A stretch of DNA of 64,000 nucleotides, taken from positions 1 to 64,000 of the forward strand of contig MBPM02000097.1 of the NCBI GenBank assembly GCA_001695595.3. The letters are read 5' to 3'. The notes beneath the pieces were generated by a model. The model searched no databases, was not told where the DNA came from, and saw only the letters and a program-made list of their open reading frames with translations. The number at the start of each line of letters is the position of its first letter. Within the stretch, counting starts at the first letter, position 1. A program made the translations under genes and the position numbers. Of this stretch, positions 12,761 through 23,690 are shown piece after piece. This DNA comes from Plasmopara viticola. Its lineage: Eukaryota; Oomycota; Peronosporomycetes; Peronosporales; Peronosporaceae.

Positions 12761-13818
12761 GAATATATATATTTATATATTCCGGGACACTTTAGAATAT
12801 CTGCGACACTTATGATGGTATATATACTCTACGAATGTGAAACGTCGAGATTATAAAATTTATAATCTACCATATGTTGCCTTCTCGCGACAGCAACATT
12901 GCCTCACCTTCTAAAATTGTCGATTGTTTAAGCAAATTTTCAATCTCAAATCATAGCGCTGGTTTGTGGTTTAGAACCGACAATTCCACACATATGAACG
13001 ACAATTCTTCACTTATGAACAATAATCTGAAACGCGAAACAATGCGCAAACTGGCCTTTTCCGCTCTACTTTAATTATTTGTGATGGGCTACACAGCACT
13101 TTGCACAGGAGGCGTGAAGAAGATCTACGACCATCCATAAATCGAATAGTCACAATCCCGGGCTTAATGGACCAACGTGTGCAACAGATTGCAATTCAAA
13201 GATTGATTATTAAGTACAATCCTTGTCCTATCCTGGTCTTAACTACATTTCTTGATTTGCACTAAGTTCAGCGCTATCTTTAGGCAATGGCAATATTCAC
13301 TCTGGTATCCTTCGAGATACCTTATCATGCGCAGCGGTTTAAATAATTTTTAGTGGTCTGTAATGAATCATGAATTGTCATCCTTTCGAGGCTCGTTTTG
13401 CGGGGAACAGCTTTTACCAACTGATTTTGGCTTCATGTAACGGCCCGTTGCATTATTTCTTATAAGACTTGAAAGTCATCTAATAGAAGAGGGATAAGCG
13501 TTATCCGCCCTTCTTGGACGTCGACACAACAAGTTGGTTTGGTCATAATAAAGAACAGATAGGCAGCAATAAATGGCTGCTGGTTGACCAGGTCAAATTT
13601 CGATGACCAAGCCAGCCTCGAAGAAGGTTGCTTCGGCTTTCAAAGGCTACACCAAACCCGACCTATGTACCTTAGACTGAATCTTTTGTAAAGGCTTCGT
13701 CGATAAACATCGCGCTTACGCCGGGGGCGACATGCGAACGCTAGTTCACGAGAGAGCCGCCCAAGAATGAGTCTTTGACTCCATCACTATTGTACTCTGC
13801 CGACACCACCACTTTTTG
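12761..13818. other. No gene seen
   Basis: AT-rich sequence with one 66-codon ORF at 12874-13074 lacking any recognisable motif. Nothing else is supportable here. Confidence 0.4.
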
Positions 13819-14250
13819 ATGATGAATGTGACAAAGATTGCCGCATGCGCATTGGCAATCACCCTTATTGCTCATTGCTGCGAAGAAGCTTAAAAACAAT
13901 GGACTCTGTCAGAATCACCCCATCGCTCGAAAGTACGCTTCAAAAGCTGTTAGACTTGACTCACTGCCCATGCAAAAGGCTACAAGTAATACCACAGAGA
14001 TTTCCATTATCTTTAGAAGCAGAGACCTGATCTAGGATGCGCTGCTTGGAAATGTGAGGAAAGATAAGACCAAAAAGTACAGCCATAACGACATTTCTGG
14101 GATGCACTTGATGGCCAAAATTTTCAACGCAGTTGACGAAGGGTTACGTGACTCGCCCACCACCAGGTATCGGGCAGGTTGCTATCCCTTACTTTGTCTC
14201 TACGCTGAAGAAGAGGAGAAATTTCTGGATGGACACTATCTGGCTTATGG
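13819..14250 (+). pseudogene. Possible relic of a secreted protein gene
   Basis: At 13819 a start codon opens a 24-codon frame that looks like a signal peptide: MMNVTK, then a hydrophobic run with AACALAITLIAHC, then a stop. A neighbouring frame (to 14035) continues without Met, and a third frame (14054-14254) reads NDISGMHLMAKIFNAVDEG onward. This is what a small secreted effector broken by indels would look like. No RXLR or EER is visible, and chance remains a real alternative. Confidence 0.22.
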
Positions 14251-14254
14251 ATGA

Positions 14255-15496
14255 TCAGAGTGCTTATTTGCTTCGTGGACCGTAACGGCACGATTCCGCA
14301 TCAGCAGTTATGCGCATATCTCGGTTTGGAAGAAAATATAGCTCCAAAGCAACCGTACGGCAGGTGTACACGTACTATAGCACCGCACCAAACCTCGCAC
14401 TCAGTGATCAAAAGCCTAAATTCTGGGGATTGCGCTCAGTAAGGGGGTGACCCGTGACTGTTAATGCCGGAGTTTGGCTGAAGAATTGATGCTGGGATTA
14501 TGGTAAATCTTCAAGGTGTAAAAACTTGACGCCCGAATAGCTTGGACGAAATATTTATTTTCCGCGAGCTTAGGGTACTCTTTCTCACGTGATGGGTCGG
14601 AGTCAAGTCAGCTCCGTGATGGCTTCCTTTGAAAAAGATGCACGACTTGGGTGGAAGCGGCCTTCTTCCATGCTTCTTAAACTGTAAAGACCGGCGGCAA
14701 ATTCATGTGAATGGCGTTGTGAAGCAAATGTGCTCTCATTAGCCCCTAGAAATTCTTGTGAAGTGACTTGGTTATCCCGCTTCACAGAATCTGGGGAAGG
14801 CGTCAAAAATGGTCCGAAATGACTGTCTAAGGCCGGTGCGATCTAGAATTACAAGCAACAAAAGCTTAGCATATAATCTGCGGTTTTTTAGCCGCGCACT
14901 GGGATACGGTAATAGTGGCTCTATACCTACGCTCAAACCTTATTTGTAAAGCTCCTGGCTCGGCTCAATACCGGAGCCGAAATAGTGGTTCCTGCGCGAC
15001 CAAGTGTACGCACTTTAGATTGCTCTCGGTGTCTGCTCTAGCTATCGGGCTGTAATTACTTCGGGTCGATCCGGGCCTTAAAAAAGGCAATGTAATCTAG
15101 CTTTGAAATCGGATTGACTGCGACGCGTCTTAGCGCGAGGTGTCCGCATTTGCGAGGAAGTCACTTCCATTTGTATTGGTAATTAGGCTCAATCGGCTGC
15201 ACATAGCGCACAGCTGTATGGATTATTGGCCGCTGGTCGATTTGAACTACTATCAGCCATTGCATATATACTTACGTGGTCGATTGCGGAGATACGTTTC
15301 AAAAAGTTGCTGGAGACTTACGTGAGTCTTGAGACATTAATCTGCATCGATATTCGAGTTATAAAGCCCATCGTCAGCTACGTTGGGGAGTTCAGTCACC
15401 GGGAACGTCCTAGGGATACACTATGAGATATCGTAATTTCTATATCTGGTGCCCAATGATTGCGAAATTTGTAATTAAGGAAATTCTGAACAAAGG
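14255..15496. other. No gene seen
   Basis: Short ORFs only, none with recognisable domains or convincing splice signals. Confidence 0.4.
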
Positions 15497-15969
15497 GCCA
15501 GGTGAGTATCTGCCATAGCGCTCGTGGTCCTCTTAATCTTTCTCATCAGCCGAAGGAGGGGTTGCTATGCAAATTCAAACGGTACGCATGCTTTCATGTC
15601 GCGGTAAAGTGGGACGATTCCCCAGAGCAAGGGGTGGACTCTCCGCTTGAGGCACAACACGGTTCAATCTTTGGTGTCCTTCATGCATGCGATATCGTCA
15701 CTAGGTTATTCTTGATCGAGTGCTCCGGCTTTCGAAGCCCTTCAAATTGTATTTATGTGTAGCCTTCTCCGCCTCCTTGGCGGGCAAAGAGCCAGGTGAG
15801 TATTTGCTATAGTGCTCGTGGCTTCTTATCGCCATCATCGACCGAAGGAAGGGGTCGTCATGCGAAGGCAAATGGTACGCATGCGTTCATGTCGTGGTAA
15901 AGTAGGAGATTCCTCCAAAGCAAGGGGCGGACTCTCCGCCTATGGCACAAGGTGGAACCTTTGGTGTAC
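15497..15969. repeat. Diverged tandem duplication, about 180 bp, period 294 bp
   Basis: Copy 1 (15497-15679) and copy 2 (15791-15969) both begin GCCAGGTGAGTAT and share the blocks GGTACGCATG, TTCATGTCG, GGTAAAGT, GCAAGGGG, GGACTCTCCGC and TTTGGTGT in the same order with matching spacing. Identity looks like roughly 75-80 percent by eye. Both copies read weakly as protein but in different frames. Confidence 0.7.
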
Positions 15970-16678
15970 GCACAGTCTCATAACGCAGAGGCCATCTTTG
16001 ATTCGGATGCACTTTGGAGTGCAGAAGCATGCTGTACGGTGGCTAGCGTGGTCATCATTATCAATTCGTTTCAAATGGCATCCTCACTTGCTTACCTTTA
16101 CGACCAGAACAGTTTTTCGTACAAAATTTATAAGAGCAACGGATAAGATTTATTCTTTCTCATTGAATATTATTTTAATCTCAGTGATGTAACGGGTGGT
16201 TCCATCAAGCCGAGCAACAACAAAAAAAATGATGAACTTAGTTAGTGATTATATCGGTCTGCATACTGGTATTTCGAGGCGGAAAGTCCTGCGTACAGCC
16301 TATCAAGAATTACAGGTAGAACCTAAGTCATACGAACTATAATTTTTAGATCAGTATTATAAAAGCGATATAAATCTCACGGTCTACAGAATTCCGAGCA
16401 AGGCACAATCCAGTAAATACCAAGAGTGGCAATTTGGGTCAGTATATAAAATGTAAGAGTATACGATCGCTTTTTGTACGAATTATTTTCTTAATCTGTA
16501 CGACCACCAATATTTATTGATAGGTGCTGCAAGAACATGTGGCTAGTCAATTTTATCAATTTTTATACAGGAACGGGAACTCGTCTCGTGGTTTAGGATT
16601 TGCTCTTTTTTTAGGATATTAGCTTTTGGATAGGCCCTCATTTGTTATTTTATCGTGACGTCATTGCTGTCATTTAGC
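15970..16678. other. Intergenic, upstream flank of the small membrane gene
   Basis: AT-rich sequence with no coding signal beyond a chance ORF overlapping 15952-16192. Promoter elements for the next gene should lie in the last 100 bases, but I see no clear initiator. Confidence 0.4.
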
Positions 16679-16933
16679 ATGGAGCTGGGCGTGGCAAAGG
16701 TGGCACTCACACTCGTGGCCATCACGGCATTAGCTCTGTTAGTTCTCTGGATGTATCGCCTCGTGCAGTACCGCAAGGCTGTACAGCGCTCACAAGCACG
16801 GTGGTTGGGCTACGAGCCTGCTCCTATGCTTTCCGAGGACGAAATGGGCCTGAATTGGCCTAGTTTTAAGCCTATCCTTCTGTCTCCAATTCCTGAAGAA
16901 AAGCACGAAAGCGGCCGCGTACGAACATATTGA
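16679..16933 (+). CDS. Small single-pass membrane protein, unknown function
   Basis: Starts at ATG 16679 and gives 84 residues. Residues 7-28 form one hydrophobic segment (VALTLVAITALALLVLWMYRLV) followed at once by RKAVQRSQAR, so a membrane anchor with a positive cytoplasmic flank is likely. The tail is acidic and Pro-rich (LSEDEMGLNWPSFKPILL). Composition is clearly more coding-like and GC-richer than the preceding 10 kb. No intron is needed. The upstream in-frame GTG at 16655 is not used as the start. I do not recognise a family; a reverse-strand frame also stays open here and cannot be fully excluded. Confidence 0.5.
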   Translation: MELGVAKVALTLVAITALALLVLWMYRLVQYRKAVQRSQARWLGYEPAPMLSEDEMGLNWPSFKPILLSPIPEEKHESGRVRTY

Positions 16934-17003
16934 TATAGCGCATTCAAGACCGAGTACTGACGATTTCGGCTGCTTATGCTGCTCGTAGGAGTCGGAGAAT
17001 GAG

Positions 17004-17177
17004 ATGCTGGTCTCGGCGCGCATGGACCCACGGCGATTAAGTGCCATCTCCGTCCTTGCCTGTATGTGGTCGTACACTTTGCTCGTAGGTTTCGTATCCT
17101 TGAGTGAGTCACAATGTCCTCCTTTGTGTGCAGACGGGAGCCTCAATCACTCCGTGGTCAAGACCGCCAAGGTCTGA
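17004..17177 (+). CDS. Candidate short secreted or anchored peptide (57 aa)
   Basis: An ORF too short for normal gene finding. From ATG 17004 it gives a basic start (SARMDPRRL), a hydrophobic run (AISVLACMWSYTLLVGFVSL) and a short tail with two Cys (SESQCPPLCADGS). The shape fits a signal peptide or anchor. The opposite strand is open too, so which strand, if either, is coding is unsettled. Confidence 0.22.
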   Translation: MLVSARMDPRRLSAISVLACMWSYTLLVGFVSLSESQCPPLCADGSLNHSVVKTAKV

Positions 17178-17426
17178 AACGTAATCGGGATCCTAAATAT
17201 TGATATGGCGTGAGTACAGCGCGGCGCGGAGCTTATTAGCGCGTAAAAGGTCGAAGAGTTGAGCCGCCAGACTTTTTAAACCACGCGCAGCCCAACCTTA
17301 TTTATTTTTAAAGGGCGTGACGTCCCGAATTAACGAGGGCGATGTGTACGAAGCGGTCGTACATGTACGACCCATTTGCTTAAGTGTATAATTTGGTACA
17401 CCCACCACAGCACTAACATTTCAAGT

Positions 17427-20400
17427 CTAATTTAACGAATTCCTAGAAGCTGGCTCAATTTCTTCTTGTCTAGTCACGTTCGGAGCTCTTGCGTGCGTAG
17501 CAATTGCTCCGGCGTCCGGGTCATTCCTCGCTAATTCTGAAAGCGTTGGCAATGGCGTGATAAACCGATTGGCTTCGAAAAGAAATTGATTCAGGTCCAC
17601 CGCTTTCGTCACATACTCAAACACGTCATTCATCTCTTCGACGTCAAACCCACTTTGTACCGGCTTCTTCTCGGCCGAATCACTTGCAAGCTCAAAGACA
17701 TTGTACGAGCCATCGGGATGGAACACATATTTGAGCTCCTCCGTGCGTACACCTTTGGTCATGCCACTAAATGGGTTACACAAGACCACCCGTCGTTCCT
17801 GCGGACTTGAAGCGTTGCCTGCCAGTGCTTCAGGCTCCAACCCCTTCTCTTCTTCCTCGTCATCCTTAGAAACTTCAGTTCCCATCCCTTGCGCGGCTTT
17901 CAACGTCGCTGGCTGCACACGCCGCCGCTTCATCGAGTGGCCGTACCCGTGTTGGTACAAAGGTTTTTCTGGTGTCACCCCCACAATGTCCGCCACGGTC
18001 GCCATCAGGTCCGACTGCATTGTCAATTGATCCACAACAGTCCCTTTATCTTCGTCCCGCAGGAAATCATCCGCAAGCAAGAGAAACGGCACTCGGGACG
18101 CTTCGTCCCACACCCCCGAGTCCACAATCGACGGGTTATTGCCGTGCTCGAGCCGTCCGTACCCATGATCCCCTTGAATGATGACAATGGTATTTTTCAT
18201 CAACCCCTTTGCCCGCAACGCTGCAATGAACTTCCCGAGCATTTCGTCGGAGAAATACATGGAATCCAGATACTTTTTGTTGTACTCAGTGTACAGTCCC
18301 GATAAATCCGGCGGAGCGTAACTTTTCGGGAGCGTCCATGGATTGTGACTCGTGATGCTGTACATGTCAATAAAAAACGGCGATTCCAGGCCTTCCCAGC
18401 CCGGAAGTGGCGCTCTGATCGTCGTGGCGTTTTCTTCTGCCCCGACAAAGTCGCGCGACGAAGTCCACGTATCGTTTGCCCAGACATGAGCCCCATGATC
18501 GTGTCGTCTTGGTACCTGTATCGTCTCGAAAGCCGTGGCATTCCCAGAGTCCACGCTGGCATTCTCAAACGCCACGTCGGTCGCGTTGCGACTACGATTC
18601 GCAGCCGATTCAATGGCGTAGAGCAGCATCTCAAACGACAAGTGATCGTGCATGCCCCAGGAAAAGTGATCGTCGGGACTATTCTTGTACTTGCGCGTCT
18701 CGTGCAACATGTTGCGGACTTTGCGGTCGTCCACGAGCTTGTCAAACCCATTCTTGAGTAAAAACTTGTCCCAGTATTCCCACGTCAGGTCCACGGCACT
18801 CCAAAAGAGATTAAAGTAGCCCCGTTGCTTGAGAAAGTGGGGCAAGCCACGGACATGGAGATTCGTGCTATATTGCTTCAACGCACTCGTTTCCGTACAC
18901 GACGGGAGCATCCCAAACAACGTCGTCAAGAGCGTACGCGTCGTTTGCACACACTGCGTATAGTGTTTCGTGTAGAGCACCCCCGTCTTGGCCAGTTGAT
19001 CAAAGTGAGGCGTTGCGCTCTTGCCCGTCGCCTCTTTCTTGGCCGCCCCGCCCAAGACACCGACGTTTAAATGACGCCACGATTCCATATTGATGACAAT
19101 GATATTGGGCGCCGCGCTCAATGTCTCAGTGGCAGCACTTGTCGTGTTTGCTTTCGCATCGACGCTTGCATTGCGCGTCAGTTCAAAGAACGAGTCGCCT
19201 TGAAACGCCGTGGTTTTTCGCCACAATAACGCACAATGATCCTCGTTGCCAAGATTCTCGACTTCGTACGTCTCAGAGGTGCCCAAGGTCGACAAGAGCA
19301 CCCTGCTTGCGGCCGTACAATTCATTTCTTCGCGATGAATCGTGGGTGGATGGTAAAAGAAGGGCTCGGCTTCGAGCGTAAACATGGCATTGTTCATGAG
19401 TTGCATGTCCACGCCGCCTTTATGATTCAACAGGACGGACGCCGAGAGCGCAGCCCCAGTCACCACTACAGTCAACGCAATGCATCGACCCAAGAGGTTC
19501 AAGGGACCAGCTTTGGTGTACAACCCATAGTCTGAAAACAAGCCAGTGGTACAGCCCGGGGTGTACCACCGGGTACATGACTGGTACTTGGTACACTACG
19601 ACGTCGAATTCGACTGGATTTCCGTGCACGGTGCCAATACGAGGCAAACAAGTCGGGGACGTATAAATTCGACGTCGTGGCGGACGCGACACTCGATGCC
19701 ATGGAGTCTTTCCGTGCGCCGTAGCGCCGAATAAAGCAAAAGCAAAACGCACTGGGAAATCGCAAAAAATCCGAGGCCAATGGCAATTGTCCCGTATAAA
19801 ATCCAAACGTCAGGGCCGCAATGAGTGCAGAATAGACGGCCCATGACACCACGACCGTTTGCGTCAGCACTTCTTCATCGGTCAACGAGGCCGTGAATTG
19901 TTTCATATAATTGAAAAACACTTCGACAAATGCACGATTGAGACGCGGGTGCATGGTCGCTTGGAGGCAAAAATCCGCTACACTGGCAATTGTGGCAACG
20001 ACTAGAATCAGTTGCAAAAGGGTCACAATCACGAGGGAGTGCACAACTCGTCGCGTTCGCGCCACGAGGGCCGGTCGATTGGCGGCTCCTAGACTCAACA
20101 ACGTGCGATGGGTCGTGGCGACACCGGACGCGAGTGCCTCCATGTTTTCCTCTTGGAGATCGTACTCTGTTGCCAGCACGGGCATGTATACCGGAAGATA
20201 CCTCGTCGTACCGAGACGGTCCCTTAAGAAGCCACTATTGGGGAACCTGCGCGCAGTATCCAGGTCTTGCGGGGTCAGATTGTCCGAATCAAAGAAAACT
20301 TTGACGAGACAGATACAGGTCGACGCCTGGAGGAAAATGGCCACGTCCTGCATCATTCCAACCACAAGTCCTTGCATGATTTTAGCGGGGGGAAAACGAT

Positions 20401-20653
20401 GCCCAAAACGGGCAAAATTCAGCACTCGACCGAGGACAGGGAGCCCCAGGAACGCGTACACAAGGGCCGCGAGCCACACGGTCTGGTACACTTTCTCACA
20501 CGTGACCACGACGCTGCGTCCTGTCCACCAGCGCCGTGTGCGGCCCAAGAAGGACGCATCCGCGTCAAGAGTGATCGTCTTGATGCCACGTGTAGCGTCC
20601 GTAGGTTCCCGCGTGGGTGAGAGCCCTCGGTTGCGCCGGTAGATCATTGGCAT
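17427..20653 (-). CDS. Multi-pass membrane enzyme with LTA-synthase-like sulfatase domain
   Basis: Two exons on the reverse strand, 20653-19600 and 19531-17427, give about 1052 residues. The intron acceptor is TTGTTTTCAG at 19532; the donor is less certain (GTAGTG at 19599 preferred, GTGTAC at 19596 possible). Without splicing the N-terminal frame runs into a tail that looks non-coding, and the C-terminal ORF has no good Met. The first 420 residues hold several hydrophobic segments. The rest is an alkaline-phosphatase-superfamily sulfatase fold like LtaS/MdoB phosphoglycerol transferases: INMESW (Glu about 501, metal), QCVQTTRTLLTTL (candidate nucleophile Thr about 548-549) and IIQGDHGYG (Asp/His about 806-807, metal). 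Such enzymes move phosphoglycerol or phosphoethanolamine from lipids onto glycans; the substrate here is unknown. The start is the first ATG, 20653. Confidence 0.85.
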
Positions 20654-21000
20654 AGTAGCCGAGGAGCGTCTTCTCAACCGTAGGACGTTTCGCTCGCGCC
20701 AAAATGCCACAGCGGCCTTGGCAGTTGATCACAGGGCTAATCTATATATACCACAAAGTCCGGCCGTAAGGGTCAGGGAGCGAGGCCGCGTCTTCGGGCT
20801 CGCGAACCTCTTCCCGTGGCTTGGTACTGTTGGTTGTGTACTTGAACTCTCTACCGGTACCCAGAGGTCTAATGTTCTTATCTCGCTCTGAAAGTGACCA
20901 TTTTTTGTGTCACAGCCAGACGAAAGCACTTTATGTAACCAAGACTGCTTGAACTAGCAAATGAGGAGGCTTAGTATAGGCTGGTGGGTGGCCCATGGAC
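20654..21000. other. Upstream region of the sulfatase gene, interrupted by a hAT insertion
   Basis: About 350 bp lie between the sulfatase start and the hAT element. A TATATATA stretch sits about 90 bp upstream of the start codon. No clear oomycete initiator is visible. A short reverse ORF (20729-20929) overlaps but shows no motif. Confidence 0.4.
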
Positions 21001-21008
21001 AGAGCAAC

Positions 21009-23682
21009 TAGGGATGGGGACGTAAACGGTGTTAACGTAAAAAAAATGTGGTTCCCGTTCCCGTCCGGGAGTTCCCGTTCACGTTTTTTAGACGTTGTTT
21101 GACGTCTCAGAGAGACAAACAAACCATTGGTTTGAAATCATACCATGTTCAAGCTGCACAAACATAAGAACGGACGGGAGAAGAATTTTGTCAAACAATT
21201 CGGCTGCTGGCACATTAAAGCTGATGTGAGTTGTGCAAAAAGTCTATTTACAACATGTAACTCTTTAGCACGTTTCTACCGTACGTCTTCAGCTACTCCT
21301 CTGGTTCCTCGCCAATCGTATTGCTGTAAAGAAAAATGAGATCTCTTAGGTTGTAACAAGACAACCTATTACGCCGTGCTGTAATAATGATTCCTGCCCA
21401 CGAGAAGCAGCGCTCTGAAGGTACTGATGTAGCTACCATGCCAAAATATTTCCTCGCAATAGGAGCTAAGAGCGAAAAATCACTGCCATTTTCGCGCCAC
21501 CACTTAAGACCATCGTCAAGTTTCTGTGTTTTGGACTTCTGCTCTCGGCACGTATTTTCTTGTGCTTTTTGATGGGATCTATCGTAGTATCGATTCACCT
21601 CTGCCTCTACTTTTGCACGAAGCGACAACCCGTTTTGCACTTGAGGATGAGGCGATCTTCGCTTGCGTCCAAGGAGATCATTTATGAAGTTCTCTTCTTC
21701 ATCGCTAACCTCATCGGAGCACGTGCTGTAGATATCAGCACCAGCAGAGCGCATTGCCTCGCTCACCAAGAACTCCCTCCCTTCTATTTTTTCTGTTGCG
21801 TTCAGTGACTTACCATGCACGAATTGAGGATCAAGCAAGCAGCAATATTTCACATCCAAAGGTAATTGCTTGAATCATTTTCGGAGCAAAAACAAGAAAA
21901 ACCGACGGACGAGATGCATGCGTTCCAGCACCGAGCTGTAGTAATATTCTCCAGCGTGAGCAGGCGATATTTTGGCAAAAATCCTCTGATTTAATAGCCG
22001 CTTTTCAAGAAGGCGTATACATGGATAAATCAATGTAGCAGTGGGGTATATTCCACCTGATAGTGTCTTAGTTACCAGCTCAAAAACCACGAGAAGCTTG
22101 TCGAGGCATTGGATGCTAAACCACATTTCTCCAGTGGGCCTCACAATACTTGCGTCGCTGAACTCTTCTTTGCCTTTCGCTGTCAATATAAACTCCATGA
22201 ATGATTGGATACTAGGACGAAAATGCAGAAGGCGTTGAAGCATGTGATGCGTGCTATTCCAGCGGGTGGCTACATCTGAAATAACGGTAAGAGGTACGGC
22301 CACATTTTGTAGCGACTTCAACTTGTCTTTTCCTTTAGAACTTTTGTTGAAGTAGTGAACAAATTTGCGAAAGCTAGAAACATGCATTCTTGTTTCACTC
22401 ATGGCTTAGTTCATAGCGTTTAGAATTGAAGTTGTTGTCCGCACACTAAGACAACCATCAAGAAGACCTCCATCCAGCGTGTTATCAGCATTAACGTCCA
22501 GATGCTCATATTCATGCGAAACGCTGTCTATAGAACTTGCAATCGTTTGGGATTCGATATCTACCATTTCTTGCTTCAAAAACGCAATAGCTTCCACTTC
22601 AATTGCAAGGTTCTCAATCCACTGCTCCTCATCATCTTCACTGTCAGCAATATTTTCAACCTCCTCTCTAACTTCCTCGTTCCCGTCATTATCCTCTTCC
22701 ACATTTGTCACTTCGACACTTGTTTTCGAGAGAGCTCCTGATACAATCAAATGTAGCGTCCCCACTTGCGCATGAGCACGCCCAGTTTGCATTCAATTCT
22801 GATGCCAGTGTGCTTCCCACAAAACTCATAACTTCTAAAGTGTACGCCATCATCTCAAAATTGATATTCACAAAATGAATAGTAAGCGAAATATAGCTAT
22901 CTGTTGCTCGAGATATCCACATGTATGTGAGAGAATAGAAGTCTGCATCTTCAGCAATCTACGTCTTTACCAGCGATCGCTTGAACTGACAGTGATTTTG
23001 CATTTTTTCAGTAATAGTGCGGCGAGAGGGTAGCTCGTACAGACCTCTCATCGTCTGAATCAACGTCAAAAGAAAACAAAGCACCTAGTCGTCGGCAACA
23101 CTTAGTGGGCGCAGTCGTTTGGCAATCCAATCAATGAAAGCTCTTGTGGCCATCTCTTCGTCAGCTGGATCGATCTTTCTTGTTCTCTTTGTCGGAGAAA
23201 ACATCATTGCATCAGATTTTCGCGTTGCGCAAAGTGCGATTGCCACTCGCTTGGATGCTTGTTCACGCCCAGCTCTGCTGAGATCTTGTGGATGTTTTTA
23301 ATTCATGTGCTTTCAAATGCTGGCGCTACTTCCTGATTTAAAGCTGAAAGAGCTTTTGCACTTTAGACAATAAGCCAAGTTTGTATCAAACGATTCCCAC
23401 GCCTTCTTTCCCGGTGGTAGCTGTGCGTTTGGAGCTACAAGTCGGATGAACGACCAGTAATCGTCCTTCTTTATACGGCGCATCTTGAACAGGGGCGGCG
23501 GTGCAGGATCATTTGATGGTGGAGGCTTCATCCGGGAACGATGCGTTGTAAGCTCTTTCTTCTATCCTGTGCTCGTGTGGTGTTTTATACATTAATATCG
23601 CCGGGACGTCTCAAAACGTTTGCAATACGTCAACGGATACTGGTTTAACGTGCTTAACGTTGAGCTGACGTCCCCATCCCTA
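21009..23682 (-). mobile_element. Complete hAT transposon with intact ends and 8-bp TSD
   Basis: The left terminus TAGGGATGGGGACGT (21009-21023) is the perfect reverse complement of the right terminus ACGTCCCCATCCCTA (23668-23682). The element is flanked by a perfect direct repeat AGAGCAAC at 21001-21008 and 23683-23690. An 8-bp target duplication and short ends are diagnostic of hAT elements, and the internal reverse-strand coding sequence has a BED finger and hAT dimerisation motif. The 2674-bp element is therefore completely delimited. The perfect ends and duplication point to a fairly recent insertion. Confidence 0.95.
21293..23531 (-). pseudogene. Disrupted hAT transposase (BED finger, RNase H fold, dimerisation domain)
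   Basis: In reading order on the reverse strand: a BED-type finger start with YCLKCKSSF (ORF 23531-23313); SYISLTIHF and the following EFTGSHT-like block (22922-22689); VGTLHLIVSGAL (22792-22406); DVATRWNSTHHML (22402-21875); and the C-terminal dimerisation block with VATSVPSERCFSWAG (21859-21293). From 22792 to 21293 the frame is constant but broken by a TAA at 22406-22408 and a TGA near 21875. A frame change lies near 22790, where the segment between the two motifs is shorter than normal, so sequence has been lost. It cannot encode a full transposase. Confidence 0.85.
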
Positions 23683-23690
23683 AGAGCAAC

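Noticed and set aside
16790..17146. 118-codon reverse ORF opposite the small membrane gene
   Set aside because: Part of it is plausible, but the forward frame has a clear membrane segment and a proper stop; kept only as a doubt in that entry.
18200..18751. 183-codon reverse ORF inside the sulfatase gene
   Set aside because: Shadow frame of the strongly supported sulfatase exon.
19499..19598. Out-of-frame C-terminal tail of the first sulfatase ORF
   Set aside because: It reads through the proposed intron; splicing to the sulfatase domain explains the locus better.
20731..21008. Possible solo LTR upstream of the sulfatase gene
   Set aside because: No TG...CA ends with target duplication and no second copy in the window.
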